Part shown: positions 11,451 to 24,800 of the stretch, one piece after another
How the letters are laid out: every line of letters begins with the position of its first letter
How positions within the stretch are numbered: the stretch's first letter is position 1
Source of the DNA: Membranipora membranacea
Lineage: Eukaryota > Bryozoa > Gymnolaemata > Cheilostomatida > Membraniporidae
Assembly (NCBI GenBank): GCA_914767715.1
Contig: OU612069.1
Location: 24,673,387-24,737,386, forward strand
DNA: 64,000 nucleotides
Reading direction: 5' to 3'
Translations under genes and position numbers: made by a program
The notes under the pieces: model-generated
Told to the model about the DNA's origin: nothing
Seen by the model: only the letters and a program-made list of their open reading frames with translations
Database searches by the model: none

Positions 11451-12781
11451 TTCTGCTGCCAGTAAAAAGTCCTTTCACAATACCCTAAGCTTGGTGAATC
11501 TATTGTTGATGATGTAAGGGAAGTAACAGGTGTTTGAGGTCAGATAGTGAAGGGTAATCCATTATTAGTGAAGGTTTCAGAAGAAATATTGATAATCATC
11601 GGCATATCATCTTAATGGAACAGACCCATTTACTTGGCCATATGTTATTTCTCAAGATTATACGCCATGCAAGGGGTATGTGGTGAAAATAAAGAGATAC
11701 AAATTCATGAAATAGAATAAAATCTTTACCTTCACAGAGATTTTATGCTCTCTGATCACAAGTCTATGAAAAGTGAATCCTGTTGTATCAAATTTTATTT
11801 ATCAACATCCAAAACATAACTGCTCCATTCCATCCACAAGTACTTCCCTACAGGTAGCCTAAGTCATAGGAGGCGGCTACTGGAATGTTGCCACTGTGGC
11901 TATCTGCTGACAGGGCTAAGGGACATTATTCGAATTTGTCAAAACTTGAAGGTCCACTAAATCATCGGCTGGTTACAAATCAGCACCATAATGGTTATTG
12001 CAATGTCAGGTTTACGATGGGTTATATCTAGCCTTGTGTTTATTGGAGTTATCGCATCACTCCCCCGCTATTACTTACTGGATGAAAGGCCTACCTGTTA
12101 ACTGGGTTGTGCAAAGTGTTGCTTGAATGTTGGATTTTGGTGTAAAAAACTAGGAAACCGCAGTCAATCAAACCAGTGCCAAATGCACAATACTGGTACT
12201 TCTGTAGATAACACCCATAGAGTTATATACTCTATGATAACACCTCACAAGTAATAACTCGCACAACCCAGTATACAGACAAGGCCCCATCGTCTGCCTG
12301 ACTCTCAGGCTAGTTGGTTCCAGATAAGAAAAAAAACTAGATTGTCAAACTTGGTCAAGTTTGATGGCATCTTGATTTAAAGTTTACTCATCACGCTATT
12401 CTTCGATAACAGTCACTGTGCATCTTTGCAGTGTAGGCAATTCATAATAATAATAATAATAACGTATTGGATATCTTATATGTATATGTTGTATTGTCAT
12501 CAGGTCTCATAATGTACATGCAGGTATATAGATTAAGCTATATGAGAAGTCATCACTAACTATCAAGAAGATATTACTGGCAGACTCAAAGATACAATGG
12601 TTTCGATCAAAGTCAAAACCAAACTAACTAAAAATATATCGAAAAACAGACATTATATACAATTATTAGGATAGAATCAGCTAATAAATTATAATATTTT
12701 CATTCCACCTTCGAGTTAGTAATACCACACTAAGTGAGTTACTGACAGTTAGCAATATACAGCGAGAAATATCAGCAGACC
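11451..12781. other. intergenic gap between EGF and zinc-finger genes
   Basis: No exon could be supported here. The stretch holds one MITE candidate (12088-12286) and a short (ATA)n run near 12450-12463. The two flanking minus-strand genes are separated only by this 1.3 kb. Confidence 0.5.
12088..12286. mobile_element. small MITE-like element with about 25-bp inverted ends
   Basis: The left end GGCCTACCTGTTAACTGGGT (continuing TGTGC) is mirrored by the reverse complement of the right end, which reads GGCCTTGTCTGTATACTGGG and continues TGTGC. The element is about 200 bp with no ORF. A clear target duplication was not identified, so the superfamily is unknown. A short hairpin (atagagt/actctat) lies near 12219-12237. 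Confidence 0.5.
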
Positions 12782-12787
12782 TTTATT
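12782..12787 (-). terminator. poly(A) signal of the zinc-finger gene
   Basis: Plus-strand TTTATT gives AATAAA on the minus strand, about 46 bp beyond the stop codon at 12833-12835 and in the expected position for 3' end formation. Confidence 0.5.
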
Positions 12788-12832
12788 ACATTTGTATAGA
12801 TGTAGCAGGAGGGCACCTGATAGGGAATGCCA

Positions 12833-15800
12833 TCAAGGTAGAGCACGTGTCTGACCAGTGCTCATACTGCTGCTGGCTGCCAGCTCACTTATAGGGGGAA
12901 GTCCACCTGTCATCTGATCCTGTATTTGTACTACAGGACTGTAATCCTGAGTAGCAGGCATGTCATCTGTCACTGAGCTGTCACTTACAGAGGGCATGGC
13001 CTGCTGAGATGTGGGCGGGGCCTGTGCCTGCTCTCCTTCTTTCTTGTGGTGTGTTTTGATATGTTTGTTGAGGTTACCTTTGTCAGCGGCAGAGTAGCTG
13101 CAATGCTTACACTGGTACGGTTTCTCTCCTGTGTGAGTGCGGATGTGCTTAGCCAGGTTCTGCTGGTTACGGCTGGCGTACTGACAGATAGCGCAGACAT
13201 ACTGGTCACCCTGTTTCTTATGGATACTGAGATGGGCGATCAGAAACTCCTCTGTACCACATCTGTACTCACACTCTGTACATTTAAACAGCGTACTACC
13301 AGAGGTGGACGGGGTCAGCCTGACTGGCTGTGCCTTAGCAGGGCTAGCCTGAGGGCGCTGTGGAGGCTTAGGGGACTTGATGATCTCCTCTGGAGGTTTA
13401 CTGACCACAGCAGCTGGCGGAAGTGGGCTCACAGGCTTTTTAATTTTCTTTTTCTTGATCCCAGCTGATCCGGAGCTAGAGAAAGCTCGCTTGTGAGCCG
13501 AGGCCCCGCTGTGATGTGAGTGGATGTGCTTGTTTAGATTACCCGAGTCAGCAGAGCGGTACGAACAGTGACTACACTTGAATGGTTTCTCTCCGGTGTG
13601 GGTTCTCTTGTGCTTCATCAGATTATAAGGATTACTTGTAGTATAAGCACATTGATCACACTTAGACACTACAGCCTTCTTGCTGTGCTGTTTGATGTGA
13701 GCTGTGTACATATCCTTACGTCTACATGTGAAGTCACACTCACTACAGGTGAATGAGTTATCCGTGGTCGAGGAGGAAGGCTCTCTCTTACGAGGGGCCG
13801 ATTTAGGAGACTGCTCCTGTAGTCGAGTTATCTGCTCCTTGGCGTGTTGATTAAGATGCTGACCCCAGGAATCCTTATCCGTTGTGTCGAATCCGCAGCG
13901 GCTACAAGCGAAGCGCACCACGATGTGCTGTTTGAGAGTTATTGCTCCTACCTTTGAGGCAGCGTCCCTTCTTCTCATGTGTATCATACTTGTTGGTAGG
14001 TTATGAGTGAGCGCTCGATGTCGGTTAAAGGAATATCTACAGTTAGCTTGGAATGAACAGTATTTACATTTATACGGTCTGTAGCCTGAGTGCTTTGCCT
14101 GGTGGAGCTGAACTCTCACAGACAGCGGGGCAGTGTATGTGCAGAGCCTACAGGCGTAGATTTTAGGCTCCTTCTCTGGAACTTTATTTAGCTCTGCCTG
14201 AAAGTGAAAAGAAATGAGGACATTGTTAAATCAACTAATTCAAAAACCATTGAAAGTAAAACAATTGGCAAACAAGACAGGCGAAATCCGCAGTTCTGTC
14301 GAGAAATCATGTATGTATTATACCATCTTGTAATACAAGTGTTGAAAAAGCTAAAACACTAGGGGCACATCGCTTTTATCATATAGGACTGTATCAGAAG
14401 CTATGCTGTACCTTTGCAGCGGCTTGCTGTTCCATCATCTTTAGTTTCCATATTGGTAGTTTTCCCCTCCGATCACTCACAACTGCAGACTGCTGCGCTA
14501 GTTCGGCTTCTTCATCATCCTCTGATTTCTTCTCTGCATCCCCACTTCCTTCATCCATAGAGCTAGACTCCCCTGCCTCAATCACTGATTCTGTGGCTGG
14601 AGAGTCTTGATTATCAGTGGGTGGAGTTTCCTCAGACTCCAGTAGCTGATTGGGCAGAGCGTCGTGCTCTATATCAGATAGTACCGCCTCCTCTATGACC
14701 TCACTCTCCATGATGAGATTATCATCTATAACCTGCTCTGTCTCTATCATCTCCTCCTCTGGCTCATTCAGCTGATCACCAAAAACTGTAAAAGTCAAAC
14801 CATAATACTTAAAAGTCACAAGTTGTAATGTACCTATTTTGTCAGTTTAATTAATTGTCTTCTCTTCTTTCTTCATCATTGAAAACAACTCAAACATAGA
14901 TAGCAGTCCTGTCAAGTGTTGCGATAGTGTCCTACTACACACAGACTAATGCTTTTATAGTCAGGCAGTTATCACTACTGTGGTAATGCGAGGTTCTTAG
15001 ATGAAAAACATTCAAGGCTCTTCCTGGTGAAAGATATGGATAGCGCTACATGCCTTCATGCAACTTCTTATGCTATCCATAATAATTTTTCAAGAAGAGC
15101 TTTGACTATAGCCACAGTGAAAATCTGGCAGGGCCACAGAAGAGATGTCTGTCTGACTCTGTTATGATTTGGTCTATGGTGCAGTCTTCAGAGGATAACA
15201 GTGCAATACTGCTAGGAAGTGAAATCATAAGTTGTACTTCAAAATTCTGGTGCCTCACAGGGAAATGGGTGCTCATTGAAGTCTCACTGAAGCTTGCATG
15301 CAAGAATAGTCGCCCATATGATGACAATTCTGTGACGAAAGCCTCAATTAGATATCTTCATGCTATACAAATTAAATAAGAATTCATGTACCAAACTCAG
15401 AGCAATAACTTATGTCAGGTATTGCACGGTAAGTATTTTAGTAGACATATCATATACTGATATCAGACACATACCATCATCAGGTGGAGGATTATCATCT
15501 GACAGATCATCGGGATCCATCACTGAGGAGACAGCATGTAACTCCTTATGATCACTTAGTGATTCTCTACATACTGTACTAAACTCACAATCACTACATC
15601 TGTAATATATAATATAGCTCAGAGGTCGGTAAAAGGTCAGCTATATGTAACAAGATTATTTGGTTTTAATGAACTTTTTACTGCACAACCTTCACTTTTT
15701 GCACAAGCCTCGCAACCTTTAATTTTTCATTGCCTTTATATTGGTGAAAGATCAGGCTATGGTTATGCTGGACTAAGATATTTATATTAATACATTAGCT

Positions 15801-18800
15801 CTTACCAATTGAAGGGTCCGGAAAATTATATTCCGAATTCATTTCATGTATGAAATCATCCCAATTATTATACCATTGAATCAACCACCATCAAATACCT
15901 GAATATAGTGAGAGGCATGCTGCTTTTAGGAGTTGACTTCTCATCATCAGAGTCACCAGACTCCGCCCATGTTTCCTGTTCTGGCTCCTCCTCCTGTTCT
16001 TCCTGATCAGGCTCCACCTCCTGATCATCATCAGATGAGTGAGGCTCTATCTCAACCTTAGAAACATGATATCATGGTTAGTGAATATCAGGGTACACAT
16101 GAGCTGCAGTTAACTGCACCAACATGCTGGTGAATAATTATCGTGATATAGTATGTCAGCCTATGACGAATCGATATATGATGCTGCTGGTTACAAGGCA
16201 TCTTTACCATGATGACCAAGATATTATAGAACTGTGTCATCAATAAGTGGGCCTATTTGACATGCTGGAATTAGTTGGGACAGCTACAACTTACAACCAA
16301 ATGACACCTAAACTATCAGTGCTATATTTATTATTGATATCTAGCTACCTGCTAAAATGATATCTAGCTTACTGGGAAATTAATGGGATGGAAGAGTGCA
16401 GTAAAATTAAATTAAATTAATTGAGATCTCACCTTCTGATTTTTAGCCAGCTCCACATCTTCAGGGTCGTGTTTCTTTCTGATGTGTCTGTACAGATTAC
16501 TGGAATTACTCGACGCAAAGTCACAGCGAGGACATTTGTACGGCTTATATCCTGTATGTGTCATCATATGTGCCTAGATTAAAATATACTTATATTTGCA
16601 GCATGATACAGTTAAAATATTCAATTAGGAATGGGGAAAAAAGGTAAGACTGGGCTACGAAAGCACCACCATAACTGACTGCATTCAAGTTTTCTTTATA
16701 ACAGTGAGAAAGAGTGATTGGATGCAAAACCAGCATTTGATGTGGTAATACTTGACAAATCAAAATAGTTTGTATGGTAAACTGAATCGTAAATTAAGCA
16801 ATACTGAAATCTGCTTCTGATGTCACGGTATATGTCATAACCAACGTCTGGCGATAGCAGACATGCTAAAATTCTTATTAGATCCTGATGATTGAAATAA
16901 TGAGTTACCTTTAGTCTGTGAGGATTAGGAGCTGTATATCCACAGAACTCACATCGATGGTCTGTTTTACCTTTAGCGTGCTGTCTCATATGTGTAACAA
17001 GCCAAGCCTCATGATTACATGAGAAATCACATTGCTTACAGTGTAACCTGCAACAAAAACAGTATAAACCATCAATGATATTAATATCAGCTGCAGCAAT
17101 ATAATACCATCAATATTCATTCATGATTTTGGAGTTTAAATTCAGCTTGCTTTATTGTTCGCTGTTTACATTCTTTGGAGTTATCTTCCCAACATCAATG
17201 AGGGAATAACTCCTTAATTTCATTAAAAGATGTGTTATTTTATGTTGGGACAAGTCACTTTCCAATCAAAAGATTAAGAGAAGTAAATGTTCATTAGAGT
17301 TAGAGATTAGTAAAAAGGTTCATTTAATACCCTGTTCCTGATTCAATCACTCATGCCTAATGTATTTTGGGGATTCCCGACATTTTGTCAATTGCCGCCT
17401 GACCTGAAGTTTAATACATACCTATCCTGAGATTTATTGTGAGGTTTAACCAGTGAGTTTCTACTGTAGTTAGATCCAGCACTAGATGGTCTCTTACTTA
17501 TTCTCTGAATCTGGAACGTCTAGAAATAAAACACAATATCTCGGTGTGAGTCATGTCCCCTCCTCAGTTAAGCATTACCACACAGGGTGTATACTGTGTC
17601 ATTATATGGCCTGTACTTACATTAAACCCCATCGGTCCTATTGTGATAGATCAGATGGTAACAACATGGAAATGTGTAGGTTCACTTTCCACTTCTCTTA
17701 TTATTTTTGAAACACAGTAAGTACACCTTGAGAAATATTGGCAAACAAACCAACCATTGTCACACCACATAACCTTAAATCCCTATCGAAGAGCTTGGCA
17801 TGGGTCAAGGCATCACACATTTCACCGGTCACTCTTCCTAAACCTGATGCAAGCACAGATGGACCTTTCCAAATAGGATTTGATATAGACACCCTCAACA
17901 CAATACAATATAACAAATGCATTATAATATAAATAAATAATAATATATTTATTACATACCTCCTCCATATCATCTCCCTGTAAGAACTCATCATCCACTC
18001 TCCTCCCTGTTACTCTCCTCTCTCTATTCTTAGCTACACTGATACCAGATGCTGACGACGTAACGCCACCGCCGGCAGCGGCCTCGTACTCAGACTGCAG
18101 AGCTGACTGAGTAGCATGCTCCGCTCTGTGCTGCTTCCATTTCTACAGTCAAGTAAACATCATTAAACGGAGACTGCATAGAAATTACGGGATTGGTATA
18201 AATTGTCAAGTTAAGAGATGACATATATCACAGTAGTTGGTTAACAAATGTTATTTTAAATTGAAAGCCTTTAAATAATAATCGGCATAACTAATTCCTA
18301 ATCAAATGACTGCTATTCACTTTTTCAATGTACTGTCTATACATCAGCCCTGTATTATGATCATATTCAGTATTCCAGTAGTTTCCAGTAACTTCACACT
18401 TCTTGGAGTTGTCTACTCAGGAGGGGGCATTAAATCGTGGCAAATGCTGTAATACTTTTGGACCGCTGAGGCAAGAACTGTGACTGTATGAATTTCTACT
18501 TTACTAAAAATGTGTGTACTTCCTCATAAACCTAAGGTTTATGAGGCTGTGAGTGATTGAAATAGAGTATGCAACTACAAACAATGTCACCAACCTTTCC
18601 ACTGTTAGTGGTAAATCCACATTGCTGACATCTGAACTCAGGTTCTGTTTGCTGATTGGATGATAGAGTGTCATGTGACTCGGTATCACTGGTAGACTCC
18701 GCCTCCTGTGACGTTGCGTTATGCTCTCTGGTATGTTGTATATACTGCTGTCTGTCCATTGTACTATAGTTACATGTAGGGCAGACTTTAGGCTGGTGAG

Positions 18801-21800
18801 TGGCGTAGTGCCTCTTCAGATTAGTGTGCCACTAAAACAACATCAGGCAAATCGTATAATTGAGCTCTCACAGAGCTCTCTTATATCTTATGACGGCTTA
18901 CAAATGTTACTATGAGGATGGATGGATTTACTCTGCCTTACTTTGGGTACCGGTGATGATTTCCAAACATTCAGCTATGGTTTTTTTTTTCAATTTAATG
19001 CAGACCAAAACTCTGTACTGCTTTGTTTGAATGTCCTAGGTTCAGCTTCTTTATTTGGGGAGACTGGACAGAGCTAAACTGAATTATGATGCAATGGTTA
19101 TTTAATAATCGAATATATCCCTGGATCGAGTAATATGACCCAACTCTGGGTCAGATTGTTTGCAGTAGAGTTCGAAAAATTTAAGGCACAGACAGAAATT
19201 ATTGTTCTGTCTTATAATGAATAATGTCCCCACTAATTCACCAAGTATACAAAACTGCTCGGTCTGCAAGTTACCGAGAGATAATAGAACCGCGGATAAG
19301 GACACCCTCTGACCTGGCTAGGTCATTGCTAGTTTGAGAACACAGTTAAGAGACATTCAGCTTCACCTTCACTGAAACCAGCCGAGAAACTTACATTGTT
19401 GCTTGAAAAATTAAGGCACCAAAATGATATGGAGAGAAATAAATAGTGACCCTAATGAATCTTATAGTTCAGGGCGATTTTGACTACAGAGCATTGTAGA
19501 GCATCGGATAGTAGGTATCAGTAACTTACAGTGGTTTTATATCCACACACTTCACAAGTCATTCTGCCCTGAGAATCTCTCTCCAATGACACATTGTCTG
19601 GCATCTGCAAAATAAATAGCAACAAATATACAACTACGAATAATTTGAAAGGTGGAAATATTGGTGGAGAGAATGGGGATAGAGAAGTTGCGAATTCCGT
19701 GCGGGATGATGAAACAATACGAGCTACGACAACTTCTTGTTCCCAGGAAAACACCTCTTTTTTGGTTCAATCTGGTACAACAACTTCTACGTTTCACGGC
19801 ACACCATTATTCTTCACCAGAGATGGTATTTTCTGTTGCCGTGAACTCGTAACTCCAAATTACGTTAATTTCAAAAGTGACCAACAACGTGCAACGTTAT
19901 ATGTGACAATAATGACATTCCACAACCTCTCGTATATATCATAAGTGCACTATAGTTTGCTGATGTAACCACATGATACCAAGAGTAGTAAATGACTGAC
20001 TTACCGTGAGGGCCTCCCTCTCTCGGGGTTTGGGTGCCGGAGGTTCAGGAGGGGGAGGGGTTGGCTTGTTCTTCATAGCTTTCAGTTTCCACTTAGGAAT
20101 ATCAAACTCATCTATAGTCAGCCCTGGATGTGCTGCCTGTATAATAAAACAAAACATAGTTAACTAAACTCAAATAGTCACTAGATATCTACATTACATC
20201 TCTTACTAGCTGTAATATCAGGAAATGATTGATACACAGGTATTCAAAGTAGTGCACCCTTCTACTAGGTTGACGGGAGGGCAACAACAATAATGTAGGT
20301 CAAGTTTGGGGCATAGAGTACTGTTCAGTTTTTTCAAACATAGTCAATGATACACAGACTAACAGAGTCGACAGCACAGGGTTGTATACGAATATTGTTT
20401 TACATAACCCGCCTGTTATTGGCTTATACTGTAAAGTGTTCAAAAGTCTGACTTCACAACTCATGAATCGTCTGCAATCAACTACTGACTACTACATCGT
20501 GATTGGAATTTGTAGTGTGACCAATGTACCGTGATGTATCAAAAAACTGGTTTGCATAAAGTTGATCTTTACATCACTTACAACCTTAAGGTACAGAATC
20601 GCCACACGAAGCAGGATTTGTTGCTCGTAATAAAGGAATCTGTGGCTAAGCTATATTCAATCTATTCACAGTATGCCCCAGCAGCAAAAGCCCACCCCTG
20701 TGTGTTTAATATGTCACACAACACACAGGGGTGGCTTCATGTTGCTGGGTTCGACTTGGGGGAGTTTGTACGAGGGAAGGCTTTGAAACAGTGTTTGTCT
20801 CGTGGTTTCTGGCTGAAAAAACTCATATTGTGCAGTGGGTATGCACACTACTGTAGGCTTTATCCCCTTTATCCCATGATGTAACTAACTCCAACCCTAT
20901 AATGACATCACTAACACCTTACCCTATAATGACATCACTAACACCTTACCCTATAATAACATCACTAACACCTTACCCTATAATGACATCACTAACACCT
21001 TACCCTATAATAACATCACTAACACCTTACCCTATAATAACATCACTAACACCTTACCCTATAATAACATCACTAACACCTTACCCTATAATAACATCAC
21101 TAACACCTTACCCTATAATGACATCACTAACACCTTACCCTATAATAACATCACTAACACCTTACCCTATAATAACATCACTAACACCTTACCCTATAAT
21201 AACATCACTAACACCTTACCCTATAATGACATCACTAACACCTTACCCTATAATAACATCACTAACACCTTACCCTATAATGACATCACTAACACCTTAC
21301 CCTATAATAACATCACTAACACCTTACCCTATAATAACATCACTAACACCTTACCCTATAATAACATCACTAACACCTTACCCTATAATAACATCACTAA
21401 CACCTTACCCTATAATGACATCACTAACACCTTACCCTATAATAACATCACTAACACCTTACCCTATAATAACATCACTAACACCTTACCCTATAATAAC
21501 ATCACTAACACCTTACCCTATAATAACATCACTAACACCTTACCCTATAATGACATCACTAACACCTTACCCTATAATGACATCACTAACACCTTACCCT
21601 ATAATAACATCACTAACACCTTACCCTATAATGACATCACTAACACCTTACCCTATAATGACATCACTAACACCTTACCCTATAATGACATCACTAACAC
21701 CTTACCCTATAATAACATCACTAACACCTTACCCTATAATGACATCACTAACACCTTACCCTATAATAACATCACTAACACCTTACCCTATAATAACATC

Positions 21801-24800
21801 ACTAACACCTTACCCTATAATAACATCACTAACACCTTACCCTATAATAACATCACTAACACCTTACCCTATAATGACATCACTAACACCTTACCCTATA
21901 ATAACATCACTAACACCTTACCCTATAATAACATCACTAACACCTTACCCTATAATAACATCACTAACACCTTACCCTATAATAACATCACTAACACCTT
22001 ACCCTATAATAACATCACTAACACCTTACCCTATAATGACATCACTAACACCTTACCCTATAATGACATCACTAACACCTTACCCTATAATAACATCACT
22101 AACACCTTACCCTATAATAACATCACTAACACCTTACCCTATAATAACATCACTAACACCTTACCCTATAATGACATCACTAACACCTTACCCTATAATA
22201 ACATCACTAACACCTTACCCTATAATAACATCACTAACACCTTACCCTATAATGACATCACTAACACCTTACCCTATAATAACATCACTAGCACCTTACC
22301 CTATAATAACATCACTAACACCTTACCCTATAATAACATCACTAACACCTTACCCTATAATAACATCACTAACACCTTACCCTATAATGACATCACTAAC
22401 ACCTTACCCTATAATAACATCACTAACACCTTACCCTATAATAACATCACTAACACCTTACCCTATAATGACATCACTAACACCTTACCCTATAATAACA
22501 TCACTAACACCTTACCCTATAATGACATCACTAGCACCTTACCCTATAATGACATCACTAACACCTTACCCTATAATGACATCACTAACACCTTACCCTA
22601 TAATGACATCACTAGCACCTTACCCTATAATGACATCACTAACACCTTACCCTATAATAACATCACTAACACCTTACCCTATAATAACATCACTAACACC
22701 TTACCCTATAATGACATCACTAACACCTTACCCTATAATAACATCACTAACACCTTACCCTATAATAACATCACTAACACCTTACCCTATAATGACATCA
22801 CTAACACCTTACCCTATAATAACATCACTAACACCTTACCCTATAATGACATCACTAGCACCTTACCCTATAATGACATCACTAACACCTTACCCTATAA
22901 TGACATCACTAACACCTTACCCTATAATGACATCACTAGCACCTTACCCTATAATGACATCACTAACACCTTACCCTATAATAACATCACTAACACCTTA
23001 CCCTATAATGACATCACTAGCACCTTACCCTATAATGACATCACTAACACCTTACCCTATAATGACATCACTAACACCTTACCCTATAATGACATCACTA
23101 ACACCTTACCCTATAATGACATCACTAACACCTTACCCTATAATGACATCACTAGCACCTTACCCTATAATGACATCACTAACACCTTACCCTATAATAA
23201 CATCACTAACACCTTACCCTATAATGACATCACTAGCACCTTACCCTATAATGACATCACTAACACCTTACCCTATAATGACATCACTAACACCTTACCC
23301 TATAATGACATCACTAACACCTTACCCTATAATGACATCACTAACACCTTACCCTATAATGACGTTTAAGGTTACTCCTCTCAGTTGTACTATAAGAGCA
23401 GTGGTCACATGATTGTATATTACTGGCGTGATTTGTATCTCTATGTTTAGTGAGGCGTGACATGTACTTAGTAGTAAAGGTACACTTATCACATCTCAAC
23501 AGCTCATCAGCTCTCTGTGTAAATAATAAATATGGATATAATATTAGTAGGTATGATCATACAGCTAAGTGGAGAACATATATATATATATATATATATA
23601 ATCAGTGTTCTGTTGATAGAGGAACATTCAGGTTTGAATGCTCTGAAAATTTCTTGCTTTTGTCATTATCGTAACATGCAATAGTGGAACAACTTGCTAA
23701 TTATTATGACTCTGCCATAAAATGGGAGTTGTCTAAGCAACATCAAAGAGCAAATAACTCCTAGATTTATTGAAAATTGTTGGATTTCCTATTTTTGTCC
23801 CACACTTAGTCCAAATATATAACATTGTATTATGCACATGGAATTAGGATATAATAGGTTACTAGTATCTAAAATATATCACAGACAGAGAGGAATTTTT
23901 CCACTCATGCATTCATCACAGTTGTGATCAGACAAAAGAAAAATCCCCCAAAGAAGACTGATCACCCATCGACTTACAGATGATGATGAGGAGTTCTCAT
24001 CTGGCTCCATCTCCACTTCCTGTTTAGGCTCCGCTTCCTCTTGACTCTCTATAAGCTCAGCAGTGTAGACTTCCTGTTTAATTTTACGTTTCTTAGCTGC
24101 CGGTGACGGCTCAGTTCTACTGGATGATCTGTATATGATGAGAAAAAAACATTGTTAAGTTAATACAGGTATCGCAGAAACTAGACAGTCCCAGTTATTG
24201 CAATATCTGAATATGATATTCCCAGTGTTAAAGAATTTCAAAGCCAGCAGCCACATTAGACTAGATCAAAACTAGAGCTGAGTGAACCTGGGACTAATGA
24301 TCACAATGAGTTAGAATGTTTAAGTAGTACCATCACTGCCACTCTTATGGTAGAAATGCAAGATCATAGCACAAGATACAATGATGACGTATTATCATTT
24401 AAACTACACATACCCTGAAGCGGTGACAGTAGCGGCGGATCCCGACTCATCCGTAGCCTCGTTATCAGTGAGGTCGTAGTGTGAGTTCCCGAGATGTTTC
24501 TTTAGCTGGTACATATTAGTACATGAGTATGTACAGTGAGGACACTGTGTACCCTGCTTACGGGTGTGACGCTCCATGTGTCGTCGGTAGTTAGTCGAGT
24601 GATCCGTACCATAATTACATAATCCACATTTAAATAACTTCTCTCCTGTGTGACTGTTTATATGTCTGTTCAACTGAGAAAAAAAGAAATAAAACCATTA
24701 GGTGATAAAAAGTATTATTTGAAATACAATGTCAATGTGAAAGTTGATACTGATAGGGTAACACAGGCAAGCAGCATTTTATGACTCCCAAGATATATTC

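Noticed and set aside
13046-13468. 140-residue plus-strand frame
   Set aside because: It lies antisense to the final zinc-finger exon, whose fingers are clearly coding on the minus strand.
20900-23350. Telomere-like TTACCC motifs suggesting an interstitial telomere
   Set aside because: The period is 27 bp and the motif is part of the splice-donor unit. There are no short TTAGGG tandem runs.
20900-23350. CRISPR-like array
   Set aside because: Units are directly adjacent with no unique spacers, and the locus is an intron of an animal gene.
20902-23412. 836-residue open frame on the plus strand with a nine-residue repeat
   Set aside because: It is the antisense of the 27-bp minisatellite. The frame stays open only because 27 is a multiple of three and the unit lacks stops in that frame. 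No domain or flanking exon supports translation.
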